Source: JBBSEZ01 sp038239195 (GTDB lineage: Bacteria; Planctomycetota; Planctomycetia; Gemmatales; Gemmataceae). From it: a stretch of 20,292 nt of DNA. The translations under genes and the position numbers were made by a program. Location of the stretch: contig JBBSEZ010000155.1 of assembly GCA_038239195.1 (NCBI GenBank), positions 1 to 20,292 of the forward strand. Reading direction: 5' to 3'. Below the pieces are notes generated by a model. That model had not been told where the DNA came from. It did no database searches and saw nothing but the letters and a program-made list of their open reading frames with translations. Shown in pieces: positions 14,501-20,116 of this stretch; positions within the stretch are counted from its first letter, which is position 1; each line of letters starts with the position of its first letter.

Positions 14501-16176
14501 CTGACGGCGAACTTGCCGTCGGGGCTGAGGTCGGCGCGGCGCACGGCGGCGGGGTGGTTCATCTTCTGCACGCGGTCGCCGGTGGCGACGGCCCACAGGC
14601 CAAGGGTGCCGTCCTCCCCCGCGACGAGCGCGCGCCGCCCGTCGCGGCTGAGCCGGACCTCGTTGGCGCCCTTGTCGTGGGCCCACAGCGCGCTGAGGCG
14701 CGGGCAGCGGCTCAGCACGGCGGCGAGGCGCAGGCGGTGGGCCGTCTCGGGCAGCCCTTCGCCCCGCGCCTGTTCGAGCGCCCGAGCGAACCAGAGCGCC
14801 GCCCCGGCAGGATCGCCCGCGTCGAGCAATTGCGAGCCGGTGGCGACGTAGAGGCTCGCCATCCGGCCCGCCATCGCCTTACTGCGCTTCAGGGCCTGGT
14901 CCCGTTTCTCGCCCGCGTCGCGGGCAGCGCCCTGGGCCAGGGCCCGCAGCGTGCTCTCGTCGTTGCGCAGCTTCGTTGCCTGGGCCCTGGCCTGCTCGGC
15001 GCTGCGGGCGCGCTGGTTGGCCTGGTCGCGCTCGCCGGCGACGAGGGCGGCCTGCGCCTCGATCCGGGTGACCTGCTTGCGCGCGTCTTCGACCTTGCCC
15101 TCGGCATCCTGCGCGACGCGCAAGGCGCCCCCATCCTTGCTCAGTGCCACCTGGCGCTGCTCTTCGGCGAGGCGCCGTTGTTCCTCCGCCTCGGCGAGGG
15201 CGGCGCTGCGCACGCGCCCGGCCTGGACCAGCAGGGCGATCAGGACGACGAGGACCAGCCCGAAGGCCCCGGCGGCGGCGAGGGCGACCGGGTTGCGCCG
15301 CGACCAGCTCACCGCACGCGCCAGGCGTGCCGTGGCCCCCACGCGCACCGGCTTGCCTTCCTGGCAGCGCGCGAGGTCGTCGGCCAGGGCCCCGGCGCTG
15401 GCGTAGCGGCGGCGCGGCGAGCGGTGCAGACACTTGAGGCAGATGGCCTCGAGGGCCGGGGGGATCGACGGCTGGAGCTGGCGCGGCGGGACCGGCACGC
15501 CCTGCATCACCTGGCGCAAGGTGTCCTGTATTGTTGGGCCGAGGAAGGGCGGCCGGCCGGTCAGCAGAGCGTAGAGCGTCGCGCCCAGGGCGTGGACGTC
15601 GCTGACGGGGCCAAGCTCGCGAGCGCGCCCGGCGGCCTGTTCGGGGGAGGCATAACTGGGGTCGGCGGGGAAGAGGCGATGGGGGTCGCTGCGCAGAAAG
15701 ACGGACAGCCCGAAGTCGATGATGCGCGGGGCCCCCTCGCTGGTGAGCAGGATGCTGGCGGGGCAAAGGCCCCCGTGCCAGACCTGATGCTGATGGGCAC
15801 GGTCGATGGCCCTCGCGACGGCCTCGACGATGCGGGCCGCATCGGCGGGGGGGAGGGGCCCTTCGGCGAGCGCCTCCTGAAGGGATCGGCCCGCAGCGAG
15901 CTCCTCGGCGAGATAGGGCTGGCCGTCGTGGTCGCCGGCCTCGACGACGGGGACGATGGCGGGGTCGGCGAGGCGGGCGGCGCGCGCGGCGTCGTTGCAG
16001 AAGGCGCTGAGGTCCTGCGGGCAGGCGAGGACAGACTCGTTCAGCAGGCGAAGGCGCACCTCCCCGTCGCGCAACAGGTGGCGGGCGCGGTAGATGGCGC
16101 CGAGGCGGTCGCGGCCGACCTCGGCCAGAAGTTCGTAGCCAGGGAGGAACGGAGAGCCAGGGAGAGCGTGCGACAT
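11572..16176 (-). CDS. Membrane-anchored pseudokinase with about 16 WD40 units and TPR tail
   Basis: A 1534-residue protein; the ATG at 16176 has GGAG upstream and a good promoter. Residues ~13-275 form a Hanks-type kinase fold, but key residues are lost. The glycine loop is 'VGRDRLGAIY', the VAIK lysine is Arg43 ('VRLRLL') and the HRDLKPxN loop is 'HGGLCPASILL' (134-144), lacking the catalytic Asp, the Lys and the Asn. DFG (154-156) and 'SPEQ' remain. Phosphotransfer is therefore unlikely, while nucleotide or partner binding is possible. A membrane helix (~296-318) is followed by a coiled coil (~320-435). About 16 WD40 units span ~492-1182, probably two propellers with 'FSPDGKxxxT.S.D.TxRxWD' signatures, and TPR-like helices run from ~1245 to the end. 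Topology would put the kinase fold in the cytoplasm. It heads the minus-strand gene run. Confidence 0.88.
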   Translation of the reverse strand: MSHALPGSPFLPGYELLAEVGRDRLGAIYRARHLLRDGEVRLRLLNESVLACPQDLSAFCNDAARAARLADPAIVPVVEAGDHDGQPYLAEELAAGRSLQEALAEGPLPPADAARIVEAVARAIDRAHQHQVWHGGLCPASILLTSEGAPRIIDFGLSVFLRSDPHRLFPADPSYASPEQAAGRARELGPVSDVHALGATLYALLTGRPPFLGPTIQDTLRQVMQGVPVPPRQLQPSIPPALEAICLKCLHRSPRRRYASAGALADDLARCQEGKPVRVGATARLARAVSWSRRNPVALAAAGAFGLVLVVLIALLVQAGRVRSAALAEAEEQRRLAEEQRQVALSKDGGALRVAQDAEGKVEDARKQVTRIEAQAALVAGERDQANQRARSAEQARAQATKLRNDESTLRALAQGAARDAGEKRDQALKRSKAMAGRMASLYVATGSQLLDAGDPAGAALWFARALEQARGEGLPETAHRLRLAAVLSRCPRLSALWAHDKGANEVRLSRDGRRALVAGEDGTLGLWAVATGDRVQKMNHPAAVRRADLSPDGKFAVSADAANNVYVWDVEKKGILFPALPHDGPVAMVAFSPDGKQFLTVSARDKAPNEAEVRIYDATSGEAVGEALASQIAVRPASFSPDGKHVLTVCLDRSARTWDFLTGNSVLTLEHAGSVVQASYSPDGTSILTASADGTARVWDGTTGKPRSRPLNHGAPLVAAALSPSGRHVLTAGTDRAVGAWDATTGEAVGRRLFHPGAITRVLFSPDGRQALTACDRGTVRLSDWSRGDRASTFLHHNGPVRSADFNATGTAAWTFDGRTFRNWDLTMTELLAPRAAEDEPGSAFSPDGKRVVRVRGLTAQVHDARSKKPLGKALEHKRPVRSAAFSADGKRVLTVTQPAEGDRGAGRDVPTWNVRVWDCESGKALCEPLEHLREVKSASFGADGLRVLTLGADKKVRVWDVAKGAMVGKAIVHDEDVDRALFAPDGKHVVTCGVEGQTRVWEIATGTRVSDPMKHEKPVEHVAFSRDGKRLVTCSADETARVWEVEMGKAVTGWLAHDGPVVAAAFSPDGKRLVTASADRTARIWDVATSKAPTPPLVPRAAPSAVAFSADGQWVVAGCANGDVRIWDAGTGEPISPTLRHAPEDQPVRSVALSAEGELVTEGAPGTKWSRWLRVDKREPESLTALAQAVSGRRVEGVALLVAHEPEELARVWAKLDKSSRDDFDPPAALVRAWQKHAGEECERRELWRGVVLHLSALLDGGGAPPDAHERRARAFAGLRQWERALADYNKALEGPGSVALWVGRADAAAALGRWEQAVTDYSKALDREGRRADLFLKRGAAEAERRQWAKAADDLGKAIRFGRNEPALWHQQAVALVAAGDKVGYGQLCERLKKRFARSADREAARWVARTCTLADGPNLGGLLLQAEKAVEKAPAAADLRRLALLLYRSAENEQAAKRMLEASRQPGQELGPRDALLLALAHHKLGRLEEARKWLSQGVARLPKEAPWHERQENDLWRREAEALIKAPKS

Positions 16177-16208
16177 GGGATCGCTCCGTGCGAAGAGGGG
16201 CGGGGTTG

Positions 16209-16238
16209 AGTATCGCACCGCGAGGGCGCGCCTGTCAA
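16209..16238 (-). promoter_or_regulatory. Sigma-70-type promoter for the pseudokinase gene
   Basis: On the minus strand a perfect TTGACA -35 (16238-16233), an 18-base spacer and GATACT -10 (16214-16209, four of six). It would start transcription about 25 bases before the ATG at 16176. The TGA inside the -35 is also the stop codon of the broken gene upstream. Confidence 0.55.
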
Positions 16239-16502
16239 GGAGGTTGGTTGCGCTGCTCTTCTTCGGCCGTCGCCGGGGCCTGGGCGGCATCTTGGTGGTC
16301 GATGAGCTCCGTGGCGATCGACAGGACCATGCCCCAACCGTGCGTGGGTGGCCCGGCCACCCACACCCATCAGGCGCCCGAGCAGTTTGGCCTCCAGCGC
16401 CGCCGCAAATGACTTGCGGCAATCGTCGGGCCCGAAGAATTCCTCATTCGTCAACCCTGCGGGCAGGGCAACAAGATAGTGGGGAGCCCCTCGCGGGTCA
16501 TG
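16235..16502 (-). pseudogene. Frameshifted small planctomycete protein gene
   Basis: Two minus-strand frames with strong G/C third-position bias abut near 16360. The first (from ~16502) reads 'HDPRGAPHYLVALPAGLTNE' and then 'EFFGPDDCRKSFAAALEAKL' to 'LGRLM'. The second reads 'WVAGPPTHGWGMVLSIATEL', then 'IDHQDAAQ', and stops at 16235. Removing one base in the atgggtgtggg stretch (16360-16370) joins them into a single protein of about 85 residues. No good start codon exists in the first frame: only a TTG at 16454, or an ATG at 16501 that is in the wrong frame. The gene overlaps the stop of the upstream paralogue by a few bases, as in a coupled operon. It is either decayed or affected by a base error. 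I do not recognise a function. Confidence 0.5.
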
Positions 16503-16698
16503 GAATCGGAGCGATGATTTCCACCCAGACGATGTGGATCAGGGACACGTAGGCCCGGCGCTCTTGGTCCCCTCCCGCCGGGAGATCGATGCGAACGGTC
16601 GTCGCGCCCACGATGGCGACGTCCGGGTGACGGACCTCGAATGTCGTCCCACCTGTCAGGTGGATGCGAAACGGCTCGATCGGGTTGCCGCGCAGCAA
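16498..16698 (-). CDS. Small 'PFRIHL' protein, tandem paralogue 2 (start disturbed)
   Basis: The conserved body reads 'RGNPIEPFRIHLTGGTTFEV', 'RHPDVAIVGATTVRIDLPAG' and ends 'VSLIHIVWVEIIAPIP'. It aligns with the neighbour at 16711-16971 ('RPFRPFRVHLDDGRSFEVRF'). The annotated start is a TTG at 16698. The natural start appears to be the ATG at 16709, one base after the neighbour's TAA and with GGGAGG upstream, but it is one base out of frame with the body. A one-base loss in the GCGCGC stretch would explain this. Proteins of this kind are very common in planctomycetes, small (65-100 residues), probably beta-rich and of unknown function. Confidence 0.6.
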   Translation of the reverse strand: MLRGNPIEPFRIHLTGGTTFEVRHPDVAIVGATTVRIDLPAGGDQERRAYVSLIHIVWVEIIAPIP

Positions 16699-16710
16699 TT
16701 CGCGCGCATG

Positions 16711-16971
16711 TTACGTGCCTCCCGGCTCGGTCGCAGCCGCGGGCGCGAGCAGAGGTTCGGCGCGAGTGATCTTTTTGTAAGGCACCATCACCACCGATTC
16801 GTAAAACGGGTCGGCCACGCCCGGCGTGGGGATGCCAATGTCCACGTAGTGTTGCCCCAGCAAGTTTATGTCCGGGAAGCGAACCTCGAAAGAGCGACCG
16901 TCGTCGAGATGGACGCGGAATGGCCGAAACGGGCGCTGCTTCAGCAAGTCTCGAAGTTCCTCGCGCTGCAT
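16711..16971 (-). CDS. Small 'PFRVHL' protein, tandem paralogue 1
   Basis: An 86-residue protein. The ATG at 16971 has a perfect AAGGAGG seven bases upstream, which rules out the longer reading from 17106. An N-terminal helix 'MQREELRDLLKQRPFRPFRV' runs into 'HLDDGRSFEVRFPDINLLGQ', followed by 'DPFYESVVMVPYKKITRAEP' and an Ala/Pro/Glu tail. The layout is helix, then 'PFxPFRVHLxDGRxFxVxxP', then a strand ending near an I-x-x-I/A-E residue pair. The same layout is seen in the paralogue downstream, indicating a local duplication. The function is unknown; the length and beta-rich pattern would suit a small adaptor or immunity-type protein, which is a guess. Confidence 0.75.
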   Translation of the reverse strand: MQREELRDLLKQRPFRPFRVHLDDGRSFEVRFPDINLLGQHYVDIGIPTPGVADPFYESVVMVPYKKITRAEPLLAPAAATEPGGT

Positions 16972-17077
16972 GACGACCTCCTTCCCGGCGCTTTCCCCGC
17001 CTCGCATTATCGTCCACCCCATCGCCCAACGGCAAGAGCGCTCGGCGCGGCCGCGCTGCGGGCCCGGGACGCTCTCC

Positions 17078-17106
17078 TTGCCGCCGAGCCTGCGGGCCCT
17101 TATCAT
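17078..17106 (+). promoter_or_regulatory. Candidate promoter for the zinc-ribbon membrane protein
   Basis: TTGCCG (17078-17083), a 17-base spacer and TATCAT (17101-17106). The -10 matches five of six and the -35 four of six consensus bases. It predicts a leader of about 40 bases before the ATG at 17153. Confidence 0.45.
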
Positions 17107-17152
17107 CCGCCAAGGACGTCGATCCCCTTGTTCCAGCCGGAAGCGTCACTCC

Positions 17153-17920
17153 ATGATCAACCTTTGCCCGCAGCGCGGCTGTGACGCCTGCTACGACCTG
17201 GGCTCCAGCGACGTCGGCCGGACCTTTCGCTGTCTGAAATGCGACGCGCTGCTCGAGGTGGAGCAGCGCGGCCTGAAAGTCCTCGCCTCGAGCGGGGAAG
17301 GCCCCGAACCGCGGGCCGCTCGGGCGTCCCCCTCCACGCGGCAGGAGAACTCACGCATGTCCTCGATCGTTCGGGAAGGCAACAGCGGCGGGGGCATCCT
17401 CGGCCTGCTCGCCACCTGCGTCTTCACCTTCGGCGCCTTGCTCGTCATCCTGTTCCTGTTCCTGCCGATCATCGACCAGGCCTACGTGTCGCGCCAGGCC
17501 GCCGTCATCGACGCCGGCGAGCGCCGCGAGCGCCGCCTCGACGAGGAACTGCGCACCAAACAGCGCGAGCGGCTCCGCGACGAGAAGCCCGACCCCGACC
17601 TCAAAGGCAAGGACGACTCGCGGTCGAAGCGCGAGCAGGAGGAGAACGACGACCGCAAGAAGGACCGGGAGAAGTGGGACAAGCGCAAGAAGGTGCTCGA
17701 GAACGAGGTCGAGGACACGCGCACCGGCGCGCGCCGGGCGGACTACGTCTACTCGATCGGCATGCTGTTCGGCCTGCTGACGCTGGCGGTCGGGGCCATC
17801 GCCTTCCTGGCGCCGTCGCAATCGACGCCGCGCAAGGTCGTCGGCGCCATCGTCATCACCGTGCAGATGGTGGTGATCTTCATGCTCTACATGATGCGGG
17901 GCTCGATCCGGGGCTTTTGA
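17153..17920 (+). CDS. Zinc-ribbon membrane protein with charged coiled-coil region
   Basis: A 255-residue protein; the ATG at 17153 is chosen because the zinc ribbon starts at once, with GGAAG upstream. The N-terminus has paired cysteines ('CPQRGCDACYDLGSSDVGRT' then 'FRCLKC'), a zinc-ribbon pattern common at the start of planctomycete membrane proteins. A flexible linker leads to membrane helix 1 (about residues 80-105, 'GILGLLATCVFTFGALLVIL'). A long highly charged stretch rich in Arg/Glu/Asp/Lys follows (about 115-190, probably coiled coil). Helices 2 and 3 are 'YVYSIGMLFGLLTLAVGAIA' and 'KVVGAIVITVQMVVIFMLYM'. No enzyme motif is seen. The ribbon and the coiled coil would lie on opposite sides of the membrane if helix 1 spans it. 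Function unknown. Confidence 0.75.
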   Translation: MINLCPQRGCDACYDLGSSDVGRTFRCLKCDALLEVEQRGLKVLASSGEGPEPRAARASPSTRQENSRMSSIVREGNSGGGILGLLATCVFTFGALLVILFLFLPIIDQAYVSRQAAVIDAGERRERRLDEELRTKQRERLRDEKPDPDLKGKDDSRSKREQEENDDRKKDREKWDKRKKVLENEVEDTRTGARRADYVYSIGMLFGLLTLAVGAIAFLAPSQSTPRKVVGAIVITVQMVVIFMLYMMRGSIRGF

Positions 17921-17925
17921 CCCGG

Positions 17926-17982
17926 CCGCCCGTCCCACGAGAGAGCCCCCATCTCGTGGGACCGGCAACCTGCTTGTCCCGC
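17926..17982. repeat. Dispersed palindromic repeat, copy 2
   Basis: The lead gccgcccgtcccacg is shared with 1907-1921. Here the perfect 11-base arms are gtcccacgaga (17932-17942) and tctcgtgggac (17952-17962), followed by a tail that ends ttgtcccgcg as in copy 1. It lies between two convergent stops (17920 and 17986) and may serve as a two-way transcription end. Confidence 0.5.
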
Positions 17983-17985
17983 GGG

Positions 17986-19026
17986 TCACTCGCACGCCTT
18001 GAGCGCCATCAGCGCGTACGCGCTGCCGGCGTGGCTCACGTAGTGCGTGCGCTCCGTGTTGAGCGATTTCGTGAACCACCGCCCCGAGGCGCGCTGGTTG
18101 GCCTTCAACCACGCCACGCCCTTGACCACGCTCGGGCCCTTGGCCGGCAGCCCGGCCTGGCGCAGCACGTAGACCACGAGCCCCGTCGCGTAGCCATCGC
18201 TCGGCGCTCGCGGGTTGTTCTCGCGCCCGTCGAAGCCGCGCCAGTCGCCCAGCGAGGCCAGGGCCCAACCGCCGTCGGGCCGCTGGAGCGCCAGCAACTC
18301 CTTCACCGTCTGGTCGCGCTCCGCCTTCGTCATCAGCCCCTCGACCTTGCGCGACGCCCACAGCAGCCAGGCCTTGTGGTGCAGCGTCGGCGGGGGCGTC
18401 TTGCGGAAGTAGGCCTTGAGCTTCGCCAGCCCCGCCCTCGACTTCTCGGTCGCGGCGTAGTTCTCGGGCGCCATCGCGACGCCCAGCGTGGCGAGGACGG
18501 CGCCGTAATAGTCGTCGTGCTCGAACGGCGGCCAATCGCACTTGATCCAGTCCCAGGCGCCGTGCTTCTTTTGCAGCGCCCACGTGCGGTCCAGCGCCTT
18601 GCGCGTGTGCGCGCTCAACTTCCCGGTCGTCTGGGCGTCGTGGAAGGCCAGGGCCGCCGCGACCGTCACCACGTAGGCGTCGCCCTCCGGCTGAAGCTCC
18701 TTGACGCCGCTCTCCCACCCGTCCACCTGCTTCTCGAAGAACGAGCGCACCAGGGCCTCGCCCGCCGACTTCTGCTTGAGCGCGGGGCGCGCCATCAGGT
18801 AGGGGACGTTGGTGTGGCAGGTGGCGCACTTCCGCTGGCGCGTCCAGTTGACCGCCGCCGCGTCGAGGAACTCGGCGCCCTTCGCCAGCGAGAACGCCTT
18901 GGCCAGGGGCTCGTCCGCCCGGTTGGGCGCCGGCTTCGGGAAGTCTCCCTTGCCGCCCTTCGGCGCGGCGGTGTGCGCCGCCGTTCCCAGCCCCCAGCAG
19001 ACCGCCACGGCTAACAGTCGTCGCAT
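17986..19026 (-). CDS. Secreted CxxCH protein with prenyltransferase/squalene-oxidase-type repeats
   Basis: A 346-residue protein. The ATG at 19026 is chosen for its signal peptide (MRRLLAVAVCWGLGTAAHTA) and the GAGGGGG upstream; the longer reading from 19071 is not needed. The heme-binding motif CxxCH occurs at about residue 67 in 'KCATCHTNVPYLMARPAL'. The rest is an alpha-alpha barrel of the squalene cyclase/prenyltransferase type, with repeats such as 'WDWIKCDWPPFEHDDYYGAV', 'ELLALQRPDGGWALASLGDW' and 'GVAWLKANQRASGRWFTKSL'. It lacks the DxDD acid motif of true cyclases, so terpene cyclisation is unlikely. Similar secreted proteins are typical of planctomycetes, where the CxxCH may bind one heme c. 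It would act outside the cytoplasmic membrane; substrate or partner unknown. Confidence 0.85.
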   Translation of the reverse strand: MRRLLAVAVCWGLGTAAHTAAPKGGKGDFPKPAPNRADEPLAKAFSLAKGAEFLDAAAVNWTRQRKCATCHTNVPYLMARPALKQKSAGEALVRSFFEKQVDGWESGVKELQPEGDAYVVTVAAALAFHDAQTTGKLSAHTRKALDRTWALQKKHGAWDWIKCDWPPFEHDDYYGAVLATLGVAMAPENYAATEKSRAGLAKLKAYFRKTPPPTLHHKAWLLWASRKVEGLMTKAERDQTVKELLALQRPDGGWALASLGDWRGFDGRENNPRAPSDGYATGLVVYVLRQAGLPAKGPSVVKGVAWLKANQRASGRWFTKSLNTERTHYVSHAGSAYALMALKACE

Positions 19027-19325
19027 CACGTGCTTCCCCCTCGGTGGTTCAGATCGCCTCGCGCTGCACATCGTAGCAGAACGCCGCGCGAGCGCGAGGC
19101 AAACACCGGCGCGCGGCGCCGTCTACTCCCTGAGCGGAGGCCGAAGGCGGAACACGACGCGCAAAATCGCAAGGGAGGGAAAAAGGCCAAGGGGACGCCA
19201 AGGCGCTGGAAGAGGGCGAAGGACAGATGCGGAACATGCGCAGGCACCTGCGAGGCGAAAGGCGAGTTGTTCGGGCTTCCACGGCGCCCGGGCCGCCGTG
19301 GTACGATGCGGGAATGGAGGCACCC
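19027..19325. other. Intergenic region, no supported gene
   Basis: About 300 bases between the divergent CxxCH gene and the antitoxin. Open frames on both strands read as Arg/Ser/Pro-rich low-complexity sequence without motifs or ribosome-binding sites. A TACGAT (19075-19070, minus strand) could be the -10 of the CxxCH gene, and another lies at 19302 for the antitoxin. Confidence 0.5.
19302..19307 (+). promoter_or_regulatory. Candidate -10 (TACGAT) for the toxin-antitoxin pair
   Basis: TACGAT lies 18 bases before the ATG at 19326, with GGAGG between them. The only -35-like sequence at the right distance is a weak TTCCAC (19278-19283, 18-base spacer). Confidence 0.3.
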
Positions 19326-19524
19326 ATGATCCCACTCACCGAAGAACAGACGCAGGCCCTCGAGCAGCAGAAGGCCCCCCCTGCACCTGGTCAACCCGCG
19401 CACGCAGGAGGTTTTCGTCCTGATCCGGCAGGACGTCTACCAACTAACCTGCGGCATTGTCGGGGGCGGGAAAGGGCACGTCTGGGACGACGAGGCCGAC
19501 GACCTCATCCGGAAGAGGCAATGA
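19326..19524 (+). pseudogene. Antitoxin (MazE/PrlF-like position), one frameshift
   Basis: The start is sound: GGAGG six bases before ATG 19326, then 'MIPLTEEQTQALEQQKAPP', the usual beginning of planctomycete antitoxins next to MazF/PemK genes. The expected continuation 'LHLVNPRTQEVFVLIRQDVY' lies one base out of frame. It runs on as 'KGHVWDDEADDLIRKRQ' and stops at 19522-19524. A run of seven C (19375-19381) sits exactly at the break; six C would restore a 65-residue protein. The stop overlaps the toxin start as ATGA, the classic coupled layout. It is either a real slip mutation, a base error, or less likely a programmed slip. As written, the antitoxin cannot be made in full. Confidence 0.65.
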
Positions 19525-19861
19525 ACCGCGGAGACGTTGTCGAAGTCCACTGGCCTTACAGCGAGCTTTCCGGGACGAAGGGCCACCCCGCCGTGGTCGT
19601 GCGGGCCGACTTCCTCGACGAGATCACCGACGACGTGGCCCTGGTGAAGATCACGGGCAGACGGTTCGCCGTCCGCGGCACGGAAGTCACGCTGGGCCCG
19701 GCGGCCGAGCCCGCCTCGGGCTTGAACAAGGTGTGTTACGCCTGCTGTTACGAGTTCCTCACCCGCGACGAGGCGGTGACGGCCCCATCATCGGTTCACT
19801 GTCGGGCGTCGCCATGCAGCAGATCGACGCCTGCCTGGAGACTTGCCTGGGCCTGCCGTAA
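19521..19861 (+). pseudogene. MazF/PemK-like mRNA interferase toxin, one frameshift near the end
   Basis: Reads 'MNRGDVVEVHWPYSELSGTK', 'GHPAVVVRADFLDEITDDVA' and 'LVKITGRRFAVRGTEVTLGP', then 'GLNKVCYACCYEFLTRDEAV'. This is the beta-barrel of MazF/PemK endoribonucleases with the RGD start, the K-x-x-P-A-V-V-V strand and the 'TEV' strand. The expected C-terminal helix 'GPIIGSLSGVAMQQIDACLE' then 'TCLGLP' continues one base out of frame from about 19781-19785; adding one G in 'gacggcccc' restores 113 residues ending at 19861. By family it cuts mRNA at short sites and is held off by the antitoxin. As written, the last helix is replaced by a 45-residue unrelated tail ending at 19934, so activity is doubtful. 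Confidence 0.75.
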
Positions 19862-19963
19862 GCTCACAACGAGTTCGCGGCATCGCTTTCCGAGCCGGTC
19901 GATCGCGTTTTTGGTGCCCCGGCCGCGGGGCTGATCGACGGTGGTTGGTCGGTGGGGCGCCGC

Positions 19964-20086
19964 CTACTTCTCGACGTCGCTCGCCTTGCCCTTGAAGAAC
20001 ATCGCCCCCAGCGGCGCCAGCGTCAGCACCGCGATACACGGCTGCCCGTGCCACGACTCCGCCTCCACCCCGCCTTGGTTGCCCTG
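19964..20086 (-). pseudogene. glgB: C-terminal fragment of a 1,4-alpha-glucan branching enzyme
   Basis: On the minus strand 40 codons read 'QGNQGGVEAESWHGQPCIAV' then 'LTLAPLGAMFFKGKASDVEK' and stop at 19964. The 'GN.GGVEAE...HGQP...LTL.PLG...F' pattern is the closing beta domain of GlgB-type branching enzymes (GH13). An in-frame TGA (20087-20089) lies directly upstream, and about 30 bases further on the transposase end begins, so the catalytic part is missing here. It may have been cut off by the mobile element, with the rest beyond the window, or be a left-over piece. As it stands it encodes no enzyme. Confidence 0.5.
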
Positions 20087-20116
20087 TCAGGGCCAGCGCA
20101 TCCCATGGCGCCCAAA

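Noticed and set aside
14554..16209. 551-codon plus-strand frame opposite the kinase-like domain
   Set aside because: Low-complexity Ala/Gly/Arg translation caused by GC bias; the opposite strand is the real gene.
17239..19014. 591-codon plus-strand frame across two genes
   Set aside because: Spans the membrane-protein gene out of frame and runs antisense to the CxxCH gene; no motif.
19916..19931. gccccg/cggggc hairpin as a terminator of the toxin-antitoxin unit
   Set aside because: Only six base pairs with no T-tract on either strand; expected by chance in DNA this GC-rich.
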